The notes: generated from the letters alone by a model not told the origin. A stretch of DNA of 64,000 nt from Vigna angularis (GCF_016808095.1 NC_068976.1:5737001-5801000), one strand, 5' to 3'; shown: positions 11,641-24,424, numbered from the stretch's first letter. Numbers and translations are program-made.

Positions 11641-11861
11641 TCCACGTAATGAGCCCTCAACGTGCCACATGTTTAATAGTTGCTAGCTCAGCATGCCATC
11701 AAACACTAAATTTAACGCCATCCACCGTAATTAACAGCAATGTCAAAATTGACTCAATTTTACAGAAAAAAGGACCTAATTGAGATAAAAAAAAATACAA
11801 GGACCTATTTGAGACAAATATGTATAAATATGAACCTCTGAATAATTAAACCTTCGTAATA

Positions 11862-13600
11862 TTATTGAAATAGGTTACTTCCTTATTTGAATGAAGAGTT
11901 CTCACTTTGATCTATCTTAAATTATATTATGTATTTTGTTGTACGTTACCATAATAAGTTTTAATATTATCATTTGACTTTAAGATATGGGTTAAAAAAG
12001 TTAACTTTGTTTCTTAAATGTGATGTTCTTATGTTCACAATTTTATTGAAACATTATTTTGATTATTATTTTTTAAAGTTTTATTTAATTTAATCGTAAT
12101 AATAATGATTAATAATCATTAATAATACTATTTTTCTTGAATTCGTGGATGTAATGCTGATCAAATCGTGTTTTTTATTATTATGCACTTATAACCATTA
12201 ATAATAATAATAATAATAATAAAATACATAACTTTTATAATTATTATTAAAAGAAAAATTAATACCATAATAATATTTAATATATAAAAATATTTATAAT
12301 ATATTTTTATACCAAATACATTGTTTTTTTTATTACATTTTTCTAAAACTATTTATGAACATTTTTTTAAATTAATTTAAAATAATTTTATATTACAGAA
12401 CAGATTTTGTTTCTTACATCTATTAAAACTTTTTCTTATAAATTATTCATAAATTTTATTCGATTTTTACCTTCAAATACTTTAAAAAAAACAACACAAA
12501 CTTTATCTTTAAATTAATAAAATTCATCTAGTCATTCTTTTTCAAATCCTTAATAATAACATAACATAAATGTTTGATATAACAATAGCAACCAAAATAT
12601 AAAATATTAAAATTTTATGTTATTTTCATTTCTGTTCCAGGTGTGGAGTCGAGAATCACGGTCAAAATACTTTTTCATTCAACATGGTCTTAGGTATCTG
12701 TTACAAGATTATCTTCAGTCCTCAGTGTTCGAACTCCAAGTTATATGAGTGAGTATCTATCAAAGGTACTTTGACGCTCAAGTCAATTTTATGATCGATT
12801 CATTATCACATTAAAGTCTTAAATTCACAATAAATATAATCACCTATCTCTTTACTTTACCTATGTAGTTATAGTTTTTAAAATGAGTTTTTAATTAAGA
12901 TTGACCTAATTACGGTCCAAAAGCATATAAATGTTTTTTACTTATAAATATGGTAAATTTGTAATGTGGGTGCCTAATGAATACCTGACCAAACAGTTTG
13001 TGGAGTCCTTGTTCTGTTTGTAAAAATCGAGGTTGGAAATTATACTTAAATAATGTTCTTCTAAAAATGTTGACCATTGAGTTAATGAAAGACAGGTTGG
13101 TCATACGGTACAATTTCAATTTAATTGTTAATTTATCACAACAAATTACTTTTCCAAGAAACATTTTTCATTTCTAATAATTTCAGTTAAACTAACATTT
13201 TTTTAAATTACTAGTATAATTATCATCTCTCACTATGACTTAGTATGATAAATAAAAAGAAAGTATTGAAAATAGAAGGCACCGTAGTAATTGGAGAATA
13301 ATATCATTAAATAAAATGGAATTAGTCAGGTTTAGTTATGTTTAAATTTACCATATATAGAGTTTTGTTTATATTTAAGTTCAAAGATAAAATAAAAATA
13401 CTAGAATGAATTGGAAAAAAGAGTGAGAATAATGGGTGAGTAAAAAATCCTTGATGTTAGAGTAGTTATTTTTCTTAATATATGAAACAAAAGCCTTAAA
13501 CATGGATTATGTGAAGAATGTATTAGTAAAGGTGCACGGGCGGGAACAAGAACAACTCAAGTTCAAATCAGTAGTACATTAAAAAGGAAACAAAAAACCT
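11862..13600. other. Gene-free AT-rich intergenic stretch
   Basis: Very AT-rich, with a short run of TAA units at 12202-12221. The only open frame above 80 codons (12910-13164, minus) has no recognisable family content. Nothing here supports a gene. Confidence 0.5.
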
Positions 13601-13722
13601 TTTCCATAGAAAGCTGAAAAAGTTGTTTGTAGTCTAACACAAACACACCCCCACTATCACACACCCCCACTCACACTAGTAGTACACACCTTTGAATTTC
13701 ACAACTCTGACGCATTTACAAT

Positions 13723-13739
13723 CACGTGGCCCTCACGTG
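13723..13739. promoter_or_regulatory. Paired G-box motifs upstream of the FPP gene
   Basis: CACGTG occurs at 13723-13728 and 13734-13739 within an 11-bp direct repeat (tcacgtggccc). G-boxes bind bZIP and bHLH factors. The spacing of one helical turn puts both on the same face of the DNA. The pair is about 1.03 kb upstream of the start codon; if the leader is interrupted by an intron, it could lie near the transcription start. Confidence 0.5.
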
Positions 13740-14715
13740 GCCCTGAAACTTTAATATTCCAAAATAAACGTAAAAGGTAAGTAATAATAAAACAAGAAGA
13801 AGGACCTCCATTCATTACCTGTTACTTCCCCCACAGTGGTAGCTATGTGAAATTGTTAACGCTTACTGTTTCTGACACTCTACAGAGTGTTTGCCTACCC
13901 TTTTTCTTTATTGTTCCTAAACTTTCTTATTGGTTTCATTTAACACCTTTGTTCCTTGCTTCTGCACTCTTTAATCCCCACTCTGAACTCCCAGCCATTC
14001 TTTTGCCTCCATTTATTGTTTGCTTCCAGCTGTTTCTGCAGTTGGGTTGGTTCACTTGGCCTCTCGGGTCAAAGGTATTTGATCTTTTTTTTTTCTTGTT
14101 TGAAGTCTTTTGTTTTTTATCTTGTTTGAAGTCTTTTTTTTTATATTAATTTTTTTCAGTGACTTTTGGGAGTGTTTGGGGCATTTTTAGTTCAATGGCT
14201 GAAATGGGTAGCCTATGTTTCTGGATTTTGATTTTTTTTTTCATCTGGGAATTGGGTTATATGCTTTATGTCTTTTAACCGGTTTTGTGCTTCCGGTTAC
14301 TGTTTTATCATCACGGGATAGTAAATGTGCTGCAGAATGTTCTGTAGTTGTTGGATTTTAAATTTCAATAGTGTCGGGGAAAAAAGAGTCTCAAAGATGT
14401 TCCTAGAATTGTGTGGGATTTAGCTTATGATATTGGAGTTAAAAGATTTCATCTTTTAGTTTGAGTTTTTGTGTTTATGGGCAACATCGAGCAGAATATT
14501 TTGCAAAGTTTTTTCTCATATCAATTTTTTTTTTTTAAGATTAGTTACTTATCAAAGTGGAAGCTTCTTTTCTTAGTTTCTGCTTTCTGAATGTTGGCCC
14601 CACAACGTTGGAGCATCTTTGTTCATGTTTTTTCGTCATCACAAAATTGACAATTTGAACTGGATTTTAGGTGGGTTTTGAACCAGGTTCTGAACATTTA
14701 GGTTATTTTGGGCAG

Positions 14716-14742
14716 ATGAATGCGCTGCATTTTTTAAGCTAA
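14716..14742 (+). CDS. Short upstream open reading frame in the FPP leader
   Basis: An ATG at 14716 opens a nine-codon frame (eight residues and TAA) that ends 20 bases before the main start codon. It directly follows ttttgggcag, which could be an intron acceptor. If transcribed, it would be read before the main frame. Its use is inference. Confidence 0.35.
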   Translation: MNALHFLS

Positions 14743-14761
14743 TATTGGATTGTTAGACCCA

Positions 14762-17700
14762 ATGATGGATAAGAAGAGATGGCTGTGGAAGAGAAAGTCT
14801 TCTGAGAAGAGCCCTGGTGAAAATGAAAGTTCAGGATCTGTTTCTTCTCATTCCGAGAGGTATTCAGATGAACAGGTATGATGAACAATCTGGAACAGTA
14901 CCCAAATGGGGTACCTAATCTGAGACGCTTTTAGCATTTGGTTGTCTCAAAATATTTGGATTCACTTTATCACCTCACAGACACTAGTCAGAATATTTGA
15001 ATTAGAATTTTACTCCCCTTTTTGGTGATGAACTATAAGATTCCTTACTTGTTATTGTATAAAGTTTGTTATTCACTTAGTGTCAAGCTAAGATTGTTTC
15101 GCTGGTTGTGCTCTTTCTTCTCTTCTGTTGTTCCGCTCAGACGAATATACATAATAGAATTGTTCTTATAATCACTAAATATAAATATTTACGCTTCATA
15201 CGCTTCATTTTTAATCTTGTGTTTTTGGAAATTGTGACAAAAGACTGAAAAAGTCATCTTGAGTTGACAGGTTCTTTTAATAAAAGTAGGTTCCTCAACT
15301 AATTATTCACCCTAGATTCTTAAGGCAGAATCTACCTGTCCCTCCTTTTGGTTTGTCTCCTATGTGAAAAAATAGTTAGATTTCTGGTTATGTTTAGGCA
15401 TAATTTATTTGAATAAACGACCTGAATACATAACTCATTGATTATTCAAGTTTTATATAGTATTACAAAATTAAGTTCACATTTTTGCAGCCTGTATTTA
15501 GTAGTATCTGTTCCGAAAATGAATCCAATTCGGTCTATGTTTAGTGCATTCGAGAATGTATTTGATAGCTTTTCTGCTAGTCGTTGGTCTAATTCAACCT
15601 TGAATATCATATTTTTTGTGCCTTCTCCTGGAAATTGGCTTCTGATCCTGGTAGTTTTAGCATAATGTCCATGTCTGAATGAAGTTTACCATCAATTTTC
15701 ATCCTTTCTTTTCTGACAAGTCTAGTACTTTTGTATCTTTGAAACTTTAAAATAGGAGGGACTGAAGGAATCTCCTAGTAGAAGCAATAATTCACCTGAT
15801 GTCACATCAAAAGCTACTGTCTATGCAGAAGCAGTTGACTATAGTTCATTTATCAATGAACAATTGCCGGAAGAAGTCACCCCTAAAACTGTACCAGCTA
15901 CAGGCATTGCAAGTGATGGTTCATCAGAGAAAGACAAAAATGGAGAAAATGAAAACATAAAAGATGTAAAGGAAGATATTCTAAATGATGGGTTGAGTAA
16001 CATGTCGGAGAAGCTATCTGCTGCACTAGTGAATGTCAATGCCAAAGAAGACTTGGTTAAGCAGCATGCCAAAGTTGCTGAAGAAGCTATTGCAGGTGCA
16101 TTCCTCTATTTCTTCCTGTAATTTTTCAGAAAAACACTGTTGATTATACCTTATTTCTTGATTATACATACTGTCTTCAATATGCATTGATCTTGTCCAG
16201 CATGTGCTTACAAAACAATACATCATCTGAATGTTGAACTAGACAACCACCCCGTAAGTTCCTCATCATAATGGAGGGGTTAGGACTTAGGTAGGGTTTA
16301 TAGAGATTGAAAGTTAATTGCACCTGAATCACCTCAACAGTACTTTAGATCAATAGGCTTACATGTGACCTATCAGAACATTTACATGCTGACATTGGCA
16401 TGACAGTTATCTCCTGGTATGATTCTTTGGTATAGGTATTTTCCATCTTTTTCTCTTTCTATCCCTTTTGGGTTGTCTATTAATTGGACCACATTTTCAC
16501 TAATTTAGGCTGGGAAAAGGCTGAAAAAGAAGTGGCAGTTTTGAAGAAGCAACTTGACACAGTCATTCTCAGGAATTCAGTTTTGGAAGATCGAGTCACC
16601 CATCTAGACGGAGCACTTAAGGAGTGTGTTAGGCAGCTAAGACAGACGAGAGAAGAGCATGAAGAGAGTATTTGTGATGCTGTTGCAAAAAAGACACAAG
16701 AATTGGAATCAGCCAAAATTAAACTTCAGAGCAAACTCGCAGAGCTTAAAAAGAAATTAGATGATTCAGAGACCAGGTCTTCAATTGACTTTGATATGTA
16801 TAGAAAGGTAGAATGTTTGGAGAAAGAGAACATGACTCTCAAGCATGAGATTCTTGTTCAATCAGAAGAGCTGGAAATCAGGACAATTGAGAGGGATCTA
16901 AGCACTCAAGCTGCTGAGACAGCTAGCAAGCAGCATTTGGAAAGCATCAAGAAAGTAGCCAAGCTTGAAGCCGAATGCCGGAGATTGAGGAGTGTGGCTT
17001 CTAAAGCTTCCTTAGTTAATGATCATAAATCCGTTGTTCAGTCCTCATTCAGTGTTGAATCTCTAACAGATAGTCAATCAGACAGTGCAGAGCGGCAAAC
17101 TGCAGTGGAAATTGAAGCTCACAAGATGAATGGATCAGAACCAAACAAGTTTGAGCCAAGTTGTTCTGACTCGTGGGCATCTGCACTAATTGCCGAGCTT
17201 GATCAGTTCAAGAATGAAAAGTGCAGACAAACTCCATCCCGTTCTGTTAAACTTGATCTCATGGACGATTTTCTTGAAATGGAAAGACTTGTTGCATTGC
17301 CTGAAACTAAGAAGGAAAGCTTGGTCCAAGAGTCAGTTGTTACCAATCAATCCATAAACAAAGAAAGCTCTCTCAGCGTAGACTTTGAGATCATGAATCA
17401 GCACATGGATGAGTTAAAAGAGAAATTAGAGAAGGTGGAAACTGATAAAGCTGAACTAGAGATAGCTTTGATGAAAAGTGAAGAATGTATTGAGGAGTCA
17501 CAACTTCAGTTGAAGGAAGCAGGAGAGAAATTGGAGGAGTTGCAGAGAGAGCTAGAAAATGCCTACAACTCAAAGCAAAGGGTAGAAGATCATCTACTGG
17601 ACATAGTGGCTGAGGCTCAGACATTATCTGTGAAGGTTGAATTCTTAGAATCTGAGGTTGATAAGGAGAGGGCCGTCTCCAGTGAGATTGCAATGAAGTT

Positions 17701-19009
17701 TAGGGACTTGGAGGAAGAGTTAGAAAGAAAATCTGCAGAGGTTGACACATTAGAAGCAGAGCTTGATAAGAAGAAGGTTGTGTCAAATAAAATTGCCATG
17801 AAGTGTAAGGACCTGGAGAAAGAGCTAGAAAGTAAATCCGACAAGGTTGACTTGTTAGAAGCAGAGGTTGCTAAGGAAAGGGAGGAGTCAGATAAAATTG
17901 CAAAAAGGTTGAAGGACATGGAGGAAGTGCTAGACAGCAAATCTGCAAAGGTTGAAGTATTAGAAGCAGAAGTTGCTAAGGAGAGGGATGTGTCTGATAA
18001 AATTGCGAAAAAGTGTAAGGACCTGGAGGAAGTTCTAGAGAGCAAATCTGAAAAGGTTGAGTTATTAGAAGCAGAAGTTGATAAAGAGAGGACTGTGTCA
18101 GATAAAATTTCATTGAGGTGTAAGGACCTGGAGGAGAAGCTGGAAAGCAAATCTGCAAAGGTTGATTTGTTAGAAGAAGAGGTTCATAAGGAGAGGACTA
18201 CTTCAAAAGAAATTGCAATGAAGTGTAGGAAATTGGAGGAAGAATTGCTCAGGTCAACTGCTAGCTCATATGGAGAAAAGAAGATTAAGCAGGTTGGTCA
18301 TCATTGACATCTATATTAAATGTTTTATCATTCATCTTTTTACAAACTGGGAAGGACAAAAGTTAGACAGTCCCACAGGGTCTTTTGGTGTGTTTGTCCA
18401 ATTAGAATTACGTTTCATCTTGATAATATATGTAAAGAGGCTTCTATTAAATGCCAACAAAGATATTGAAGTAAAACTTCAATTAGAAAAGGAGAAATCA
18501 CTAAAATATCTTACATAGAAATGTATATAACTTTTGTCTAAGGAATTGGTTATATATATATATATATATACTTTTTCCAACTCATGTAATGGATGTGGTC
18601 TTGTCTATGCCAGGAGGACCTAGCACTGGCCGCTGGAAAGCTTGCTGAGTGCCAGAAAACCATAGCATCATTGGGAAATCAGTTGAAATCTCTGGCTACA
18701 CTAGAAGATTTCCTTATTGACACTGCAAGCATTCCTGCAAGTCCATCACTCATTGCTCAGGCTGGTGGGGAGATGTGGAAGTTGCATTCCAATGGCACAT
18801 TTTCACCCAAAAGAGATTCCATTTCTTCAAGGTTGGCTGATGGTAGCTCTTGTCCACCCTTGAACAAAAATGAGGAGACCTCACCACTTTCATCATCTTC
18901 ATCAACATCATCACCAGCTATGCCAAATCATGTCAGTTCTGAGAGGAGTAGAAATGGCTTTGCAAAATTTTTCTCTAGAACCAAGAGTGGAATCCGGCTA
19001 GAAATTTAG
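14762..19009 (+). CDS. Filament-like plant protein (FPP family), long coiled-coil protein
   Basis: Four exons give 877 residues: 14762-14875, 15756-16095, 16509-18292 and 18614-19009. All junctions are GT-AG and in phase, with the stop TAG at 19007-19009. The N-terminus, [17 protein letters not shown] followed by [11 protein letters not shown], is the signature opening of FPP proteins. [13 protein letters not shown] joined across intron 2 to [15 protein letters not shown], and the tail [17 protein letters not shown], are also family hallmarks. Nearly everything from about residue 130 to 720 is predicted coiled coil. A block of six 35-residue repeats lies near residues 528-737. FPP proteins are named for similarity to filament proteins and interact with nuclear-envelope MAF-type and microtubule-related partners in plants; the role of this copy is not shown by sequence. 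Two in-frame ATGs start the protein; I chose the first. Confidence 0.9.
17636..18265 (+). repeat. Six in-frame 105-bp repeats encoding five-heptad coiled-coil units
   Basis: Units start exactly every 105 bp, at 17636, 17741, 17846, 17951, 18056 and 18161. Each encodes 35 residues, starting V(E/D)xLE(A/S)E and containing a KDLEEE-like phrase and SKSAK. Thirty-five residues is five heptads, so copy-number change keeps both reading frame and coiled-coil register. Confidence 0.9.
18551..18571. repeat. (TA)n microsatellite in FPP intron 3
   Basis: A short run of alternating T and A inside the last intron, about 40 bases before the acceptor. Confidence 0.8.
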
Positions 19010-19429
19010 TGAGGATATAGTGAATTAACCTTGGCAGAAGTCATTCTTTTCACTAGCTTTAAAACAGGCCTATGTTGTCATTCAAACAAAAGATTTGACA
19101 ACATTCAATTGGCATCTATTGTATCATTTTTTTTACCAATCTTGTGCAGGGTTTATGTCTTCTGACCTTTGATTAAAAAGAATCATTTTTTGCTAAGCCG
19201 AGTCATAAGTTAGAATAAAGTGTTCTTGACCAATATTCCCTTCTATCTATAAAATCTAAGTTGAAATGATAAAAACTTAGAATCTTAATTTTTGCATAAA
19301 TTAAAAGTTATCGTTTTAAAGAAACTAAATATGATAAACTTTCACAACATCATGTCTACATAAAGTAATTTTAGCTTATAAAAAACATTTTAAAGTTTTT
19401 TTCCCATATAAATGGTTAGTAGATAGGTT
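19010..19429. other. FPP 3' flank
   Basis: AT-rich sequence after the stop codon, probably holding the 3' untranslated region. No further feature is visible. Confidence 0.4.
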
Positions 19430-19553
19430 AGATTGACCTACACTTCAGTGGCAAGGTCCATTATTTGTTTGACAAAACATTAATGGAATGAGGGAGATTA
19501 GAACTCTCGACATCAGGATGGCGTAGGCTGAGCCAACTGTGCCACCATCCTAC
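19430..19553 (-). mobile_element. tRNA-derived SINE-like element
   Basis: The minus strand reads ggatggtggcacagttggct, and about 25 bases later gtcgagagttctaatctcc. These match the A box and B box of a tRNA-type RNA polymerase III promoter in order and spacing, though the surrounding sequence does not fold as a tRNA. This is the layout of plant SINEs. No poly-A or poly-T tail or target duplication could be fixed. Confidence 0.5.
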
Positions 19554-19915
19554 TGATTAAATTTCTCTTGAAAAAATAGATAATATAAATAAAATAACTA
19601 GAATGTTCAAATTTAATAAATTCTTAAAATAATCTGTCATTGTAAAGTTAAGATTTTGAAATTTATGATTTTTGACATTGATATTATTTCAACTTCATTC
19701 ATACGCTTTTATCACAAAAACAAACTCATTATTTTTATTACATCTATGTTTTTTTAAGAAAATTTGACAAAATCATTAATTCCCATTACCAATAAGAATT
19801 TATTATTAAAGTAATTTAACTTTTACTATTTTAAACTATAAATATTAACAAAATCAAATTTTAAGAATATTGTTGCTAGAAAATTGTTTGTACAATAAAT
19901 GTTCATCAAAGAACT

Positions 19916-20853
19916 TTGAATGTTCATCAAATAATTCTCGATGTTCATCATCATCAAATAAAGATAGACTTTTCTAATTTACATTCTAGCATTGATGCAT
20001 ATCATGTATTGTTATTAAACTCTTCCAAATTGTTAGAAGCTTTTCAACTTACAAGAAAACAAAACAGAAGAATGTCAAAAGAAAATGAAGATTTGAAAAG
20101 TAAATTAACATTGTCTCGTAATGATGTTAAGAATTTGCAACAAAAAAAAAATTACCAATATGGAAAGGCAACTAAATGTTTTGAAAAGAGAAAATGAAAA
20201 ACTCATTTTGAAAAATAAAAAGTTTGAAGAAAATACAGTCATTGTTGGAGACGCCAGACGTATCGAGCTCCTCAAACACAAAAATGATAACTTTCATAAA
20301 GTATTAAACAAAACGTTTAAAGAAAATGAACGTCTAGGACTTCTAGTCAGACGATGTAGACATTCATCTAACAAACGAGGTTTAGGGTTTAATGACAATG
20401 ACTCTTATAGTACATTCGAAGTTAAAACTGATCATTGCTCTAAACCTAAGAAGGACAACTATAACAAAGCTATAGTATTTGGAAGAAGGAAAATGAATCA
20501 AACTAACAAAACAGGACCCAATGAAATATGGGTACCTAAAACCAAAATCATCTTTCTTACAAATTCGCTTGATGACAGCAACGAAACCCCAATCATGGTA
20601 CCTAAATAGTGGATGCTCGCGACACATGACGGGTCAAAAGTCTATGTTCCAAGACCTCAAGAGAAAAAAGGGAGGAATTGTCACATTTGGTGGAAATCGG
20701 CAACGCAAAATAATAGGCATTGAAAAGATAGGTATAAACACTTCCCTCTCTATTGATAATGTTTTTTTAGTAGATGACCTAAAACATAATCTGTTGAGCA
20801 TAAGTCAATTATGTGACAGCAGGTATAATGTTACTTTTGATAAAAGCCAATAA
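19916..20853 (+). pseudogene. Ty1/copia gag-protease fragment (Sirevirus-like), frameshifted
   Basis: A lysine-rich coiled-coil gag tail (from about 19950) passes through a run of A residues at 20142-20151, where the frame shifts. It continues to a protease/pre-integrase segment reading WYLNSGCSRHMTG, then NVFLVDDLKHNLLSISQLCD. In copia polyproteins this is the aspartic-protease-like zone followed by the GAG-pre-integrase region; the family DSG is NSG here. Further frameshifts lie near 20606. Integrase, reverse transcriptase and RNase H are missing, so this is a dead fragment. Confidence 0.85.
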
Positions 20854-20959
20854 TCAAGGTTTACTAGTATTTACTACAAATCATACCATGCTTCCTCTAG
20901 TGTAACACCTTTTAGCCTTTTTGTTGGAGATCTGTTGAGGATATAAGTGGTTGTCAATA

Positions 20960-23010
20960 TTTAAAATGATTTTATTCTTTTAGCCTCTCCCCATAAAAAA
21001 TTTAGGAGACCCTTTCTCTTCAGCATACATCTGACCATATTTAAAATGGTTTTATTCTTCCTCTCTATTATACCATTGTATTGTAGGGTATAAGGAGGGG
21101 TAATCTCATGATCTATACCCTCTTCTTCACAAAACTTCCTGAATTCCATTGAGGTATACACTCCTCCTCCATCTGTCCTCAGGATTTTTATCTTTTTCTC
21201 ACCCTACCTTTCCACCATATTATTGAATTTTATGAGAACTTGAAGTACCTTACTTTTCCTTGATAGCAAGTATGTCCAGCATTTCCTGGTCCAATCATCA
21301 ACAAACAGCAAGAAATACATGTTGCCTCTAGGTCTTTTAGTTTGAAAAGGACCACAAACATCTGAATATACCATACTCAACTTCTCTACTGTCCTTTGAG
21401 GCAAGAACTTCTGAAAGTTTCCTCTAGTTTGCTTGCATTGAGCACATTCTTTACACACTGCTTCAAGAATTTCAACCATAGGCAAGCCTTTAACCATCTC
21501 TCGTTGACTCAGTTGAGATAAATCTCTAAAGTTTAGATGTCCAAACCTCAAATTCCATAGCCACTCTTTTTTGTTTTCAGAAACAACAAAGCATTAATGT
21601 TTGACAGCATTCATCACCGCACAAAATGTCCTTTTGGGACAAATGTGCTTGAATGATCAATCTTTTATTCTAACCAAAAATACTGAGACAATTATCCTCC
21701 ATTTTCATCATAAATCCCTTTTAGAGCAGCTGACCTAGACTTAGCAAATTTGTTTCCAGCCCTGACACATACAACACTTCATCAATCACAACTTCTTTAT
21801 CATCACTAGCTCTCAAAACAACTCTACCAGATTCCTCTACTGTAAGACTCCTATCATCAGCAAACTTAATCCTCCCTTGCATGGTTTCCTTCATTTTTAC
21901 AAACCACTCCTTCTTCCTAGTCTTATGTGTTGAGCACCCTAAATCCAAGTACCAAACTTCATCATCTGACTGTTCTTCATTTCTGTTGGCCATTAACATT
22001 ACAGTCTCTGAATATGAAGTGTCATCTTATGCAAGATGCACTCTTTCTTTTGGTTTGTTCTTTGCTCCATCCTCTTTCCAACATTCTTTTGCAAAATGAC
22101 CAAATTTCTGACAGTTATAGCACCTTACCTTCTTTTTATCAAACTTCAATTCTTTATCTCCATCAGAGTTGGTGTAAGATTTATTCTTTTTTCCTTTTAC
22201 AGGATCACTGGATTCTTCACTCTGATGTTCGTGTGATTCCTTGTAATTAATGCTACTTTTGTCACCCTTTTTGAACCCTTTCTTACCTTTGTATTGAGAT
22301 CGAGCTTGAAGCACTTGTTCTTGACAGTGTCTTCACCCATTAATATGGTATTCATGTGCCTCCAATGAATGTTGGAGTTCTTCAATCTCCAAGATCTCCA
22401 AGTCACGTGTTTCCTCAATAGCCACAACAACATGATCAAATCTTGGAATTAGGGTTCTCCGAATTTTGTCCACCACATACTAATATGTAATGCAATCTTT
22501 ACATGCTCTTGTAGCATTAACAAGCTCCTGTACTTACCAAAATATGTTGCCACAGTTCCACTTTCATCAATGGTTAATATTTCAAACTGCCTTCTCAATG
22601 TTTACAATCTCACCTTCTTGTTCTTGTCACCATCCCCATAGGTTTTCACCAATATCTCCCAGATTTCTTTAGCAGTAGCAACCTTTGAGATCTTATTAAA
22701 GATCTTTGTACTAACACACTGATAAAGCAAAATTCATGCCTTACTGTCAAGTTTCTGCTGCATTTTGTGGTTTTGTGGTTTCTTTTATCTTTATTAGTAG
22801 TTTTTGAGCTCAATTCAGGCAGACATTCACTTATTACATCTACAACATCTTGGAAACTAAATATGACTTCCATCTTGATGTGCCAATCATCAAACAACTT
22901 GCTATCAAACACTGGAAGTGACCCCTGTATTGCTCCAAACCCTGCAATATCTTTCTTGATCAAATCTTGAAGCTTCTTAGATCTCCTCACCTCAAGGATT
23001 TTTCACTTTC
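20960..23010 (-). pseudogene. Ty1/copia gag-to-integrase fragment, minus strand
   Basis: Reading right to left, the order is: gag N-terminal segment with FDDWHIKMEVIF (22990-22646), CCHC zinc knuckle CYNCQKFGHFAKEC (22122-22081), protease-like WYLDLGCSTHKT (DSG changed to DLG, about 21950), pre-integrase and integrase (HLNFRDLSQL, DVCGPFQTKRPRGNMYFLLF, and TPPYTLQYNGIIERKN near 21090). Several stops and frameshifts separate these pieces. Reverse transcriptase and RNase H are absent. A degenerate tRNA-Met primer-site-like phrase lies at about 23082-23096 (minus). The fragment abuts the opposite-strand copia piece at 20853, and the two are different subfamilies. Confidence 0.85.
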
Positions 23011-23099
23011 AAAAAACACTTCTTGCTTGGATACACACTCCAGCAGACCTTGATCTCACTCACTCCACAAAAATCTTTTTGTTAAGCTCTTAGTATCAT

Positions 23100-23934
23100 C
23101 TAGAGTTTCGAAGAGAAAGAAGAGAGAAGTTGTAGAAAAGAGGGAGAAAGCAGAAGGAAAACATGAAGAAGAAAAGAGAATCAGGTAAATGTATAAAGCT
23201 TTTCTGATTTTCACTATTAAAAGTGAATACAATTTTACAATGAAAACCTATAACTGATTCTATTTTGATTTACAACAACAATTTTATCGTCCTAAGTTAA
23301 CCTACCAACGAATTGGAACTAAAGAATTTTCTATTAATATTTTTCGTAACAACTTAATCTACATTAGTCTTATATGTCTGAAAATAATTAGGGTTGATTT
23401 ATATTTTTTATTTCTTTTAGATTTGTGGAATGACTTAACATAAAAATTGTAGGATGAACTATTCTGGTATCTTTTTTTGAACATTTGTTATTAAGTTCAC
23501 ATTGAATTATTGGTTTTTGGTGACTTATTAATATAGGGCTTTTCGTGAAATCTATTAGGATAAATTTACAAATATTATTTCGTAATTTTGATAGGTTAAT
23601 AATGTGAATCCAACCTAATGTAACTAAAAGTCGATAAATATGATACAAACTTATGCGAACTAACTTGTTGATGTAATATATTAATATTAATATTATAAAT
23701 AATTAAATTATGGAATTAAAGATATATAATTATAAATAAAATATGTTGAAAGATAAATAATATCAATATAATTATAATATTTAATTGAAGAATCACTAGT
23801 ATATGTAGTTTTTATATTATTATATTTTTATAACTTTTTGTTTGTGATTGGAATTTTACTGTTGCGATACAGAAAACATTATCTTTTACAGTCAAGTATT
23901 TCTCTTCTAACCGTTCTATAGAGTACTATGGCCA
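23100..23934. other. Gene-free AT-rich stretch
   Basis: Possible 5' untranslated or LTR sequence of the copia fragment to the left, then plain AT-rich DNA up to the Pack-MULE target site. Nothing codes. Confidence 0.4.
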
Positions 23935-24424
23935 TAAACAATAGGTTAAACTCTTTTAGTAGTTCTTATCTACGTTGGGTTTTTCTAATTATATTTCTTT
24001 ATTAATTTTTTTTAATAGAGTCTTTAAAAGTGAAAAATTGACTCAATTGGATCTCTGCCGTTAAATTGAATTAACGAGTTAAGTTTTTGATGACATGACA
24101 GGTTGATGTAGTTAATTTTTAATACGTGGTATAAACACAGGTTGTTACGTAAAATATATAATTAAAAAAAAAATTCTGAGAATTGAAACTCAAATTAGGG
24201 TTCATCATCTTCAACTGCTTTCTTCATCTGTTTCAGTGTTTTATGATGTTCTGGGTTTGTAGGTTGGTGGATTTGTGAAAAAGAATACTCACGGAGATGA
24301 ATGATGCACTGATTCTCGCAATTGCTCGAGGAAGAAGAAACGAAGGCGCTAGAGCTCTCACGGCATGGTCTCATGACGACGCAAGGAGTTCGCGATTCTC
24401 GCAAAGGCGCTAACCAGCCTGGAA

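Larger units (their letters stand above)
9938..11852. mobile_element. Pack-MULE 1: Mutator-like element carrying gene fragments
   Basis: The element begins ggtttaat and ends attaaacc. About 190 bp at the left end (from 9938) matches the reverse complement of the right end (about 11660-11852), with shared landmarks tctcaaata, tctcaattaggtcc and aaaattgactcaatt. It is flanked by ttcataata (9929-9937) and ttcgtaata (11853-11861), a 9-bp target duplication with one mismatch, as expected for Mutator-like elements. There is no transposase inside. The interior instead holds pieces of at least two host genes, all reading on the minus strand. It is therefore a non-autonomous Pack-MULE. Whether the joined pieces are transcribed cannot be told from the sequence. 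Confidence 0.85.

Noticed and set aside
17391..18158. Three minus-strand open frames opposite the FPP exon 3
   Set aside because: Shadows of the tandem coding repeats; serine- and leucine-rich antisense translation with no family content.
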